Shown here one piece after another: positions 53,391 to 63,439 of a DNA stretch of 64,000 bases. Within the stretch, counting starts at the first letter, position 1. Each line of letters begins with the position of its first letter. The stretch is from Henckelia pumila (lineage: Eukaryota > Streptophyta > Magnoliopsida > Lamiales > Gesneriaceae). The notes below the pieces were generated by a model. It had not been told where the DNA came from. It did not search any database and saw only the letters and a list, made by a program, of their open reading frames with translations. A program made the position numbers and the translations under genes. Where the stretch lies: assembly GCF_033568475.1 (NCBI RefSeq), contig NW_027331831.1, positions 6,572,001-6,636,000 of the forward strand. Reading direction: 5' to 3'.

Positions 53391-54766
53391 ATGTACATGA
53401 TGCCTTAGTACTATCCATGGAAAGCCCGGTTGATTCTTGGGTTATGGATTCGGGAGCTTCATTTCATACCACCGGACATCGTGAGGTATTCAGTAATTAC
53501 ATTGCTGGTAATTACGGAAAAATTTTCCTGGCAGATGGAAAACCTTTGGACATAGCTGGTATGGGTGATATCAGTTTGAAAATGTCAAACGGGTCTATTT
53601 GGAAACTCAACAAAGTGAGGCATGTACCAAAGTTGACCCGGAATCTGATCTCAGTAGGACAGCTCGATGACGAAGGCCATAAAGTGACCTTTGGTGATGG
53701 CTCTTGGAAAGTGAGCAAAGGAGCCATGATTGTTGCTCGAGGAACGAAAACTGGAACTCTTTATATGACTTTCAGTTGCAGAGACATGTTAGCAGCTGTG
53801 GATGCTGGAGCCAACTCAAGTTTATGGCATTGTAGACTTGGACATATGAGTGAGAAGGAAATGAAGACGCTGATATCAAAAGGGAAGCTACCGGAGTTAA
53901 AAACTGTCGAACACAAATTGTGTTTTTGGAAAACAGAAAAGGGTGAGCTTTTCGAAAGACGGTAGAGAACCGAAAGCAGCAAAGTTGGAGTTGATTCATA
54001 CTGATGTATGGGGACCATCTCCTGTGACATCCCTTGGCGGCTCACGATATTATGTCACATTTATTGATGATTCGAGCAGGAAAGTTTGGGTTTATTTTTT
54101 AAAAAATAAATCTAATGTTTATGAGACCTTTAAGAGGTGGAAAGTCATGGTGGAAAATGAGACCAACTTGAAGGTGAAGTGCTTACGGTCTGACAATGGT
54201 GGAGAATATGAAAATTTTGAGTTCAAGAAGTATTGTGCACTAAACGGGATCAAGATGGAGAAAACCATTCTTGGTACACCTCAACGGAATGGTGTGGCTG
54301 AAAGAATGAACAGAACTCTGAATGAACGTGCCAGGAGCATGAGATTGCACGCTCGACTGCCAAAATCATTCTGGGCTGATGTAGTTAACACTGCAGCGTA
54401 TTTGATCAACAGAGGACCTTTGGTACCACTTGATTGCAGAATACCAGAGGAGGTCTGGAGCGGCAAAGGAGTAAACCTTTCGTTCTTGAAAGTGTTTGGT
54501 TGTCTCTCATATATTCACATCGATTCAGCCAGTAGAACGAAACTTGATCCGAAATCAAAGAAATGTTTCTTTATTGGTTATGGAGATAATGATTTTGGTT
54601 ATCGGTTTTGGGATGACCAAAATCGAAAGATCATTCGGAGCAGAGATGTCATTTTCAATAAGCAAATTTTGTACAAAGACAAATCAGACATTTCAGCTGG
54701 AGATAAATGTCATGAAGTTAAGAAAACAAATGAATTGTCATTAATAGATATTCCTATGAATGAATC
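53390..54766 (+). pseudogene. Protease and integrase of the TNT1-like element
   Basis: Protease has WVMDSGASFHTTGHR with the catalytic DSG (about 53438-53482). The integrase zinc domain starts LWHCRLGHMSEKEM (about 53821). A frameshift at about 53915-53945 damages the second Cys pair. The catalytic core continues in another frame with LELIHTDVWGP (Asp, about 54003), LRSDNGGEYENF (Asp, about 54190) and QRNGVAERMNRTLNE (Glu, about 54300). The segment ends exactly at the nested solo LTR. Confidence 0.85.
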
Positions 54767-57467
54767 TGTAACACCCGGTATTTTTTAAATATACGTAAAT
54801 CCGCATGCATAATTAGGATATTTAATTATTTAAATTTTAGATTTATGGGTTAAATAATTATGTGAATTATTTGTGCATGATTTAATTTATTTTTAAGCAT
54901 TTAACCCATAATTAGTGATTTTTATGATTTTTAGTATTTTAATTAATTGTTTTGATCGCGTAGACGGGACCGTGGACGGACGAGATGACAACTTTCCACC
55001 CAAATTATTTTATGAGCCTTTTTAGAGCCCTAAAATATTATTTTGAGTTTTATTATCTCAAAAATTTAAGTATTTAATTTTTTATAATTTTAGGAGTCCT
55101 TTTTTATTCAAAATAAGCCAAAATATTAACTTTTTAGTATTTTTAAAATTCCCTAAATTTGTAATTTCGGGATTTTTGTATTTTTAATTTAAATTATCAG
55201 ATTGTAACTTATATTTAGAGTTTTAAAATTTTATGTTTTATATTTAAAACTTTTAATTATTATTTTATTATCCTAAAACCTTTTTTTTTAATTAAAACTA
55301 AAAACCTAGACTAACCCTAAGCTACCCAAACCCACGATTTCCCTAAGCTCAGCCGCCAACCCCATTCAATATTCATCTTCTTCGGACAGTCATCCCCAAG
55401 AAAACTCCATAGCCTCGGTCTTGAAGGTCCAAAGTTCATCGTCGTCGCCCCGTCGTCCCGGAATCGTCTCGCTTTCGGTTTTTATCTTCGTCTACGGTGA
55501 AAGGCATGATTCCTTCTCTATCTTTCGTGACATATCAGTGTATTATGTGTGAGTCGAGTTTGCATCGAATCCTTTTGAGAATTTTTTTCAGAAAATTCAA
55601 TCGGTGATGGTTGTTTGCGTTTGATTACTTGGTTTCTTGATCATGCTCACGTTTTTCATGCCATGGGTGCGTCCAACTGCTGTCCAAGGGTCCCTAGGTC
55701 GTGTGAGGGTTGTCTAGGCTCGAATGGCTCGAGTGGTTCGAGCCAAACGAGCCCAGAAAACTCAGCTGGTGCAGATCGGCTCCTGTAGGCGCGCAGATAG
55801 GGTTCGTGGAAGGGAGCTCGGGCTGGGCTCCTGGGGCTGCATGGGTTCGAGGTTTTGGTCTGGTTAGGACCGCCCAGACGTGGGCTACGTCTGGGCGGCG
55901 GGGCTCCGGCCACCGGCAGCAGCCCTTCGCGGCTGCGGCCGAGAGGAACAAGGGGGAAGACGGGTTAGGTGTTAGGGTTAGTTCCGGGTCGGGTCTTGGG
56001 TCCGGGTCGGGTCAGTTAAGTCGTGGGTCAAGTTAGTTGGGTCCGGGTTAAGTTAGTTGGGCTCGGGTATTTTTATTTTAGAGTTTTAAGTTTAATTAAA
56101 GGGTTAATGGGCCTAATTAAATCTTAAAATTTGATTGAGCTCAATTTAATTATTTTGGGCTAAGATTAAATTATTTGGGCTTAATTAATTTATTTAAGTG
56201 AGTCCAATAATTTTTATGGGCTTTAGGGCCCATGAAAGTTATTGGGCCAGTCTTTGGGCTTTTGGGCCCATTGGGACAGGAACAGTGTTATTGGGCCTAA
56301 GTTAGTCTTAATGGGCTTTGGTTGATTTATTGGGCCTAGAAAAGTTGTTAATGGGCTTAAGTACACTAATGGGCCAAGTCTTAAGTTAATGGGCTTAAGT
56401 ACACTAATGGGCCAAGTCTTAAGTTAATGGGCTTGTATGTCTAGGGCCAGCAGTTGAATCAAACCATGAGAAATTTCATGTGTCCTGAGTTTATATTTAA
56501 TTATTTTATGCATGAAAAGTTATTTGAATATTTATATGATATTAGAAAATAAATTAAATATAAATGAAGGACACACAATTTATTTAAAGTACATGCATTC
56601 ATGAAATCAATTTTTATGCTATGATTGAAGTTCTATGGTTGAGCAAATAAAATATTTTAGGTGGAAATTGAAGTAGTGTGGCCATTTATGTATGGGCAGT
56701 TTCTGCCATTTATGTATGGGTGGTTCGCCACCAGCCACGTACGATGGTTTCTTAGACTGATCAGTCGCACTATAAGTATGGGTCACACTTACGGATAGGA
56801 CCATTCGATGTTAAGAAAATAAGTGCTCGACAACTCAAGTATGTATGATATTATGTATGTTATGTATAATACAGTGATTTCTTTAAGCAACATTTATGTT
56901 ATTATTTTTGAAGCATGCTCATGCATTTATAGGTTAAGTATTATGTATGAAAGTGTATTAAATTATTTTAAACCCTTGTTAGTATGCATGTTGGGCCTCT
57001 AGGCTCACTACACTGATATGGTGCAGGTGAGTACGTAGAGGAGCAGGTTACCCCTACCGGTGGTGAGGACGTATGAGCGGAGCTGCAGTGGCCCCGTGAC
57101 CGTAGTCTGCATCGTGCTAGTGTTCTATGCATGAATATTTTTAAACACTATTTTATTTGAAGATTTTATTCCAGTGTTGAGATTTAAGTATTATTTTTTT
57201 ATGCAACTTTTTAGTGTATGCACTGTTGATTAAATTGTTTTGAATTATTTTAAGTATTGCATGATTCAGACGTTTTAGTAATTATTTTTATGTTGCATAA
57301 TTATTTATTAAATTTTAAATCTCTTTTATGGTTGTACATATATGTATGGGCATATATGTATATATATATAAATATTTTACTTAGTATTTATTTCAAAATT
57401 AAAAGAAAAAGAAAAAAAAATTTTAAATTTTCCGCATTTTTGAAATTTATAAGTCTAGGATGTTTCA
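54767..57467 (+). repeat. Nested solo LTR, 2,701 bp, Tekay/Del-like gypsy, with 5-bp target duplication
   Basis: It begins TGTAACACCCGG and ends GGATGTTTCA. The pentamer GAATC is directly repeated at 54762-54766 and 57468-57472. No coding sequence or primer-binding site is inside, so it is a solo LTR left by recombination. Features include a GC-rich tract (about 55650-55990), many TGGGCC/TGGGCT words (about 56105-56450), a 36-bp tandem duplication (TTAATGGGCTTAAGTACACT, about 56348-56418) and a TATA-rich microsatellite (about 57340-57375). Orientation is assumed from the TGTAACACCC start. Confidence 0.9.
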
Positions 57468-59123
57468 GAATCGGAGGATAGTAACCAGGAAGAAGAAACT
57501 ACACAAGAAGCTGATCCACAAACTCCGGTGATTGAACTGAGGAGATCTTCGAGAACAATAAGACCACCTGATAAGTACTCCCCTGCACTTCATTATATTT
57601 TGCTGACAGATAAAGGTGAACCAGAGACCTTTGATGAAGCGATGAAAAATGATGATTCAATCAAGTGGAAGTTAGCCATGAAAGACGAGATGAATTCACT
57701 GTCATCCAATCAGACTTGGGAGTTAACAAAACTTCCGGAAGACAAAAAGGCATTACACAACAAGTGGGTGTACCGGATCAAAGAAGAAGTTGACGGTAGC
57801 AAGCGGTACAAGGCGAGACTTTTTGTGAAAGGTTTTCAACAGCGGGAAAGCGTTGATTATACCGAGATTTTCTCTCCAGTGGTGAAATTAACCACTATCA
57901 GAACTGTACTTGGACTAGTGGCTAAGGAAGACTTACATCTGGAGCAGTTGGATGTAAAGACGGCGTTTCTTCATGGTGACTTGGATGAAGAAATTTATAT
58001 GAAGCAGCCACGGGGATTTGAAGTACGAGGGAAGGAGAAAATGGTATGCAAACTTCAGAAGAGCTTGTACAGTCTCAAACAAGCTCCAAGACAGTTGTAC
58101 AAGAAGTTTGATGGATTCATGAATAACAACGGTTTCCTGAGGTGTCAGGCGGATCACTGTTGTTATATGAAGAAGATTGATGGTCCTTATATCATTCTAC
58201 TGCTATATATGGATGACATGTTGATAGCAGGATCGTGTCTGGAGGAGATTGATAAACTCAAGAGAGAGTTATCAAAAGAATTTGCAATGAAGGATTTGAG
58301 TGTTGCAAAGAAAATCCTTGGAATGAGGATCTCAAGAGATCGAGTGAACGGAGTCTTGAAGTTATCTCAGGCAGAGTATGTGAAAAATGTGCTTAGCAGA
58401 TTCAACATGGATGAAGCTAAAGCTGTGAGTACTCCTCTGGCTAGTCACTTTAAACTAACCAAAGCTCAATCATCATCGACGGAGCAGGAGCATGCTTATA
58501 TGAATAAGATTCCTTATGCCTCTGCTGTCGGAAGCCTCATGTATGCAATGGTGTGCACCAGACCAGACATAGCACACGCAGTGGGAGTTGTGAGCAGGTT
58601 TATGAGCAATCCGGGAAAACAACACAGGGAAGCAGTGAAGTGGATTCTCAGATACTTGAAAGGCACTGATGGTTTATCTCTATGCTTCAGGAGGACTAAT
58701 CAGGACTTACAAGGATATGTCGATGCCGACATGGGTGGTGACCTAGATGGCAGAAAGAGTACTACTGGATATGTGTTCACATTGGGTGGTACGGCAATAA
58801 GTTGGGTGTCCAAGTTGCAAAAGATTGTTGCACTTTCGACTACTGAAGCTGAGTACGTTGCAGTCACGGAAGCGAGCAAAGAGATGATTTGGTTGAGATC
58901 ATTCCTTGAGGAATTGGGTAAGAAGCTTGAGGATAGCACATTACACTGTGACAGTCAGAGTGTTATTCATTTGGCAAAGAATCCTGTTTATCATGCTAGA
59001 ACGAAGCATATACAGGTTCGATACCATTTCATCAGATCAGTTTTGGAAGATGGAATCTTGATGCTTGAAAAGATTCCTGAAAGTAAAAATCCAGCTGATA
59101 TGTTCACAAAGGCGGTGCACTGA
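57468..59123 (+). pseudogene. Reverse transcriptase and RNase H of the TNT1-like element (open, cut off from upstream pol)
   Basis: The frame is open from the solo-LTR junction to the TGA at 59121-59123; the first ATG inside it is at 57528. RT motifs are WVYRIKEEVDGSKRYKARL (about 57764), QLDVKTAFLHGDLDEEIYM (about 57946), KLQKSLYSLKQAPRQ and the catalytic YMDDM (about 58207). RNase H has VDADMGGDLDGRKSTTGY (about 58718), [20 protein letters not shown] (about 58830) and HCDSQSVIHLAKNPVYHAR (about 58945). The pol end is NPADMFTKAVH. There are no internal stops over 530 codons, so this part is well preserved. It lost function because the solo LTR separates it from gag and integrase. Confidence 0.9.
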
Positions 59124-59237
59124 CAAACTGAAGCTGTGTTCAACTTCAGTTGGATTGCAAATATAAGCGAGGAGGCATTAGCTGCTGCATTGAATGTGTG
59201 AAGCCATGTTTGAAATCAAGTCTTCAAGTGGAAGAAT

Positions 59238-59645
59238 TGTTAAGGGTGAGGCACATATTAAAATCCCACATCGGAATATTATCAAAACTGAATGAGAAGA
59301 CCTCCTATAAATAGAGCTCCCTTATTTCAGTTATTGTATCACATTCCTCTCTTTTGTATTGACATTAGAGAAGAAAATAAAGAGAAAAAAAAAGAGTTGT
59401 TTTTTTTTTCGGTGATCTCTTGTGTGAGTTAGAGAAATATTTTCTCGGTAATACTCGAGGCTTGGGTGTGGAGAGATATAGTGTTTTGTATACACTTGTA
59501 ATATTTCTCCGGTAATAAAGATTTGCAGCAGCTCCATGGACGTAGCCTATATTGGGTGAACCACGTAAATCTTTGATGTTTTTGTTGATTATTTTATTTC
59601 GCAATTTCTATTATCGTCATGTTCGCTTCGATATAATCCATAACA
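59238..59645 (+). repeat. 3' LTR of the TNT1-like element
   Basis: Same sequence as the 5' LTR with scattered substitutions, starting TGTTAAGGGTGAGGCAC after the purine tract AAGTGGAAGAAT (59226-59237) and ending CCATAACA before ACATG. It includes its own TATA box CTATAAATAG (about 59306). Confidence 0.9.
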
Positions 59646-59650
59646 ACATG

Positions 59651-60726
59651 TTTTCTCTTTGGTGTTTTATTTACCTTTTATGTTTAATTTTTTAGATGTA
59701 TATTAGTTTGGCAATAATGTTACTTTAAATGTTCTCATTATTGTACACTTTTACCGTCTAATCAACAAATTAATTGTGATATAATGTGCAAAACAAAATT
59801 TTAACGTTCATGTTTCTCAGCCTTCTTTTTTCATCCAAATGTTTCTTCTATGAGTTATATTCTACCATATTTTATGTTCATATTTTACTTTATCCTTTTT
59901 ATTTTACTGTGTTCATAACAGGATTCAAATTTTATGTTAGAACATCTTTCATTTTCTGGTAAGTTAATATTTTACTTTATCCTTTTTTCAATTGCTAGAG
60001 AATTAAATTAATGAAAAACTAAAATAGTTTGATTTTTTTTAATTTACTAGCTGCATATATATCAACTATATGTTGAACTTATATGTGTTTACTAAAATCA
60101 CATGTTAAGTCTCCTGCAGGTAATTAATATATGTTCGACTTGGATACTGATTACTCCAAGTCCGTTTTACGACCAATTAACTGTATTTTTTATGACGTTA
60201 ATTTTCTTCTAGAATTGTTTATATGGTGTATGACCGGTATCCAATTATTTAGTTACTTCGGTTTTTCTATTGCATGATGATGATGTTATTTTATTTTGTT
60301 TTGTCTTTTTAAATATGGATTTTTGTTGAATATAAATTGATTTTAAATGTGTTTTTCTTACAATGTTAACTTATAATTTTTAAAAAATTAAAAATTTTCA
60401 ATCATGTTGTTAGTGGATGATACCTCGGTGGAGATTATATAGGTTATCGATTTACTCATGCATTACGCTATACATCGATCGTATGCTTCATTTAATACGT
60501 TACACACACAATGCGTGTATCCCATTCGCCAGTATATATTATTGTTGGATACAAAATTTTGGATTGGTTGTGCTGGGAGCGTACCAGACACGCTAAAAGT
60601 TATGGAAATCAACAGGGTTTTAATATTTATGATTAAACTCCAAAAACTAAACACTCATAATCATAATGAAAATGAAAATGAAAATGATGCTATGCTGAAA
60701 AACAATACTGGAATCTCGAACAATTA
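59651..60726. other. AT-rich intergenic DNA
   Basis: No gene, RNA or repeat is recognised. Short words such as ATTTTACTTTATCC recur at 59881 and 59968. A small open stretch at 60458-60727 has no similarity to anything known to me. Confidence 0.5.
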
Positions 60727-61108
60727 GGCTCCATTTGGGAAAGTACTCATAAAACATTTTATATTTTTATAAAATGTTTTAAAAGTTGTTTGAAAATAAA
60801 TATGTGTTTACATAATTATTCTATAAACACATTTTAATATTTCAAAAGTAATGTTATCATCCTTTCTTTCCACAATTTCATTTTAAAAACATCTAAAAAA
60901 CATTTCATTTTTAAAAAAAAAACTATACTTAGATAATAATTTTTAAAAATATTTTACAAATATCATTTTTTAACAATAAAACTCGTAGATTTATTAAGAA
61001 TGAGACAAATTTACAAGATCTACTAATATATTTTCTAAACATATATTTAAGTTTTTTTCACTTATAAAAACACTAAAAATATTTTTAAAGACTTGACCAA
61101 ACAAAACC
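60727..61108. mobile_element. PIF/Harbinger (Tourist-like) MITE, 382 bp, TTA target duplication
   Basis: Left end GGCTCCATTTGGGAAAGT and right end (complement) GGTTTTGTTTGGTCAAGT form imperfect inverted repeats of the GGxxxTGTTTGG type. The trinucleotide TTA flanks both sides (60724-60726 and 61109-61111), as for Harbinger elements. The interior is AT-rich with TTTTTAAAA-type words and has no coding potential. Confidence 0.65.
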
Positions 61109-61149
61109 TTAATCTCGGAAATAAAAATGTATGCTGAAATATTTAATCT

Positions 61150-61306
61150 TGTTATAGATAATGTGTTGTAGATGATCATTGAGATTAGGTTTATCGTGTT
61201 ATATACTATTCAAATCTGTAAATACACTCTATAAATAGAGGCCTCCAATAGTGAATAAAGCACTTTTATTCATTCTCTCAACTCCATATTCTTTATAATT
61301 TTAACA
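61150..61306 (+). repeat. Short 5' LTR of a fourth Ty1/copia element
   Basis: It may start at TGTTATAGATAATG (61150) and end at TTAACA (61306), about 157 bp. It has a TATA box, CTATAAATAGAGG, at about 61231-61243 and an AATAAAG signal at about 61255. It is followed by CGTTATCAGCACGAG, a sequence found at the primer-binding position of this type of plant copia element. The 3' LTR is outside the window, so the boundaries are inferred. Confidence 0.55.
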
Positions 61307-61364
61307 CGTTATCAGCACGAGTGCTCTTTGAGGTAAAACTCACAAACAATTTTTTTTTTGTATG

Positions 61365-61688
61365 AATGCTATCGATGCAGCACAATATTTAAATTAATAT
61401 TGATGCCCTCGAAATCGCAGAAATTTTGGTCTTATGTTAATACTCCTTGTTCTAAATTAATGCTCCTGAAGTAGCGCAATATTCAGATTTGATATTTATA
61501 CTCTCGAAATAGCACAAGATCTAGGTTATGTGGATGTTCTTGAAGAACGCAAATTCATAATTTTTATTAATGCTCCTGAAGTAGCATTACTCTTGTTCTA
61601 TATTGATGTCCCTGAAGTGACATAATTTTTAACCTTCAAGATCTATGATTCAAGATATTAAATCATTCCGATGTTCTTGAAGAATATC

Positions 61689-61690
<2 letters not shown>
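61365..61690 (+). repeat. Eight degenerate 26-nt repeats in the copia 5' leader
   Basis: Variants of GATGCTCCTGAAGTAGCRCAA occur at about 61365, 61401, 61459, 61497, 61531, 61569, 61604 and 61669, spaced 34-65 nt apart. All lie on the same strand between the primer-binding site and gag. Several encode a (D/N)APEVA-like peptide in local frames, but stops separate them, so an RNA or DNA role is more likely than a protein. Confidence 0.65.

Positions 61691-61764
<74 letters not shown>
61691..61764. repeat. Long TA dinucleotide microsatellite in the copia leader
   Basis: About 36 uninterrupted TA units follow the leader repeats. Such length is expected to vary between individuals, and the palindromic sequence can form cruciforms or RNA hairpins in the element's leader. 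Confidence 0.9.
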
Positions 61765-61766
<2 letters not shown>

Positions 61767-62214
61767 TAGTTTGAAATATATGATATATAATATATCCGAT
61801 AATAATTAAAGTAATGCTAATGAATTTATTTGGTAGATTTTTTTTTTTGGAATTTACGATGATGATATTTTTTTTAAAATTGATGCGATTGTATTTCAAA
61901 GATTTGTATTGAGAATATTGATGTAGGTTGGTATCGTGCACATATAAATTGCATGAATTTAGATTCACATCATTATCCAATACTTAAAACTTGAGCTTTT
62001 TAATTCAAATTATTTTTATTTAGTTCCTATCCTTTTGTTAATTAATTCAAATTATCTCATATATATATGTTAGTAAGTATTAATGTGAATGGTCTGTGTA
62101 AATGGGCAACATGATTTTGATTATTCGTACTTTATCTGCATTTTTAAAGATTTTTTTATTGTTAACGAATATTGTAGTAATTTTAATAATTGATTTTTGT
62201 ATATAGATTTCATC
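61765..62214 (+). other. Untranslated leader between the TA repeat and copia gag
   Basis: T-rich non-coding sequence. The last bases before the gag ATG read TTTTTGTATATAG followed by ATTTCATCATG, which resembles an intron acceptor. No other feature is recognised. Confidence 0.4.
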
Positions 62215-63249
62215 ATGTCGAACATCACCAAACTTGAATTTGAAGCACTTGATTTGTCCGGAAAGAACTACTTGTCATGGATATTGGATGTCGAGATCCA
62301 TCTTATCTCTATGAATTTAGGGGATACAATCAAAGAAGGAAATGAAATGTCCCAGCAGGATCGTGCAAAAGCACTCATTTTCCTTCGTCATCATCTCAAC
62401 GATGGGTTGAAAACCGAATATCTCACTGTGAAAGAACAACAAGAGCTTTGGAAAAATCTAAAAGGAAGATTTGACCATCAGAGAACTATTGTTCTTCCAA
62501 GAGCTCGATACGAATGGATGCATCTACGCTTACAAGATTTCAAGTCTGTAAGTGATTATAATTCTGCATTATTTAAGATAAGCTCCACCCTAATACTCTG
62601 TGGAGAGAAAGTCACGGATCAAGACATGTTAGAAAAAACATTCTCTACTTTTCACGCATCAAATGTGCTCCTGCAGCAGCAATATCGTGAACGTGGATTC
62701 AAAAAGTACTCCGAGCTAATATCTTGCTTACTAGTTGCTGAACAAAATAATGAGTTACTCATGAAAAATCACCAATTGCGCCCAACTGGATCTACACCAT
62801 TTCCTGAAGCAAATGGAAATGCATTTCCTGAAGCAAATGCTAACTCAGCACAAAATCATAACAATGAGAGCAGGCGTGGCCGTGGCCATGGCCGTGGGCG
62901 TGGCCAAAGAAGAAACTATCAGCAACAAATTGGAAAGAAACATAAGACAAGCCACCAGCAGTGGAATTCCAATAATGAAGAAGCAAATGAAAAAAGTTCA
63001 AAGGAGTTTGAAGATAAATGTTATAGATGTGGGGTGGAAGGACATTGGTCTCGTACCTGTCGTACAGCAAAACATCTTGTGGATCTTTACCAAAGCTCGA
63101 TGAAGGAAAAAGGAAAAATAGAGGCAAATCTTGTGGATTCTGATGATCCAGTTGATATAACTCACTTGGATGTCTCTGATTTCTTCGCTCATCCTGATGG
63201 AAATATAGATCATTTGATTGGTGGTGGTGTGTTAGAAAACAAAGAATAA
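62215..63249 (+). CDS. Copia Gag protein, intact
   Basis: The product is 344 aa from the ATG at 62215; an in-frame TTG at 62197 is not needed. The N-terminal DUF4219/UBN2-type gag core runs from MSNITKLEFEALDLSGKNYL to about residue 185, including YLSWILDVEIHL and LKGRFDHQRTIVLPRARYEW. A Gly/Arg-rich RNA-binding stretch (RRGRGHGRGRGQRR, about residues 220-235) is followed by a zinc knuckle, CYRCGVEGHWSRTC (about residues 272-285). The C-terminus is acidic and ends HPDGNIDHLIGGG, typical for this copia group. There are no internal stops, so the element may be young. Gag and pol are separate frames here, divided by 190 nt. Confidence 0.85.
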   Translation: MSNITKLEFEALDLSGKNYLSWILDVEIHLISMNLGDTIKEGNEMSQQDRAKALIFLRHHLNDGLKTEYLTVKEQQELWKNLKGRFDHQRTIVLPRARYEWMHLRLQDFKSVSDYNSALFKISSTLILCGEKVTDQDMLEKTFSTFHASNVLLQQQYRERGFKKYSELISCLLVAEQNNELLMKNHQLRPTGSTPFPEANGNAFPEANANSAQNHNNESRRGRGHGRGRGQRRNYQQQIGKKHKTSHQQWNSNNEEANEKSSKEFEDKCYRCGVEGHWSRTCRTAKHLVDLYQSSMKEKGKIEANLVDSDDPVDITHLDVSDFFAHPDGNIDHLIGGGVLENKE

Positions 63250-63439
63250 TGTTTTCTATGACTTTGTTTTTACTTGGAGTTCAATTTTTTCGTTATTAGG
63301 TTATCGTTGTCTAGTTATTGTTTTGAATTTCAATTCATGTTTAGGATTTTCGGTGATGTTATTTGATTATTATTCAATAAATTTTATTTATCATTTTATT
63401 GAAATTATTGCTTATTGAGTTATATTTTGTTTTAGATTA
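63250..63439 (+). other. T-rich spacer between copia gag and pol
   Basis: It is 190 nt with stops in all forward frames and more than 40% T. It ends TATTTTGTTTTAG followed by ATTAATG, matching a polypyrimidine tract plus AG acceptor just before the pol ATG. It may be an intron, or the separation may reflect decay. Confidence 0.5.

Larger units (their letters stand above)
52050..59645 (+). mobile_element. TNT1-94-like (Tork lineage) Ty1/copia element with both LTRs and a nested solo LTR
   Basis: LTRs at 52050-52455 and 59238-59645 are flanked by the 5-bp duplication ACATG (52045-52049 and 59646-59650). Primer-binding site, gag, protease, integrase, RT and RNase H follow in copia order. By eye the LTRs differ at roughly 18 of about 406 positions, so this is a fairly recent insertion. 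A stop in gag, small frameshifts and the nested 2.7-kb solo LTR (54767-57467) make it non-autonomous now. Without the solo LTR it would be about 4.9 kb, normal for the family. Confidence 0.9.

Noticed and set aside
55656-56036. Overlapping GC-rich frames on both strands
   Set aside because: They lie inside the solo LTR GC-rich tract with no start context, no similarity and low-complexity composition.
61663-61980. Minus-strand frame with a long Tyr-Ile run
   Set aside because: It is the translation of the TA microsatellite.
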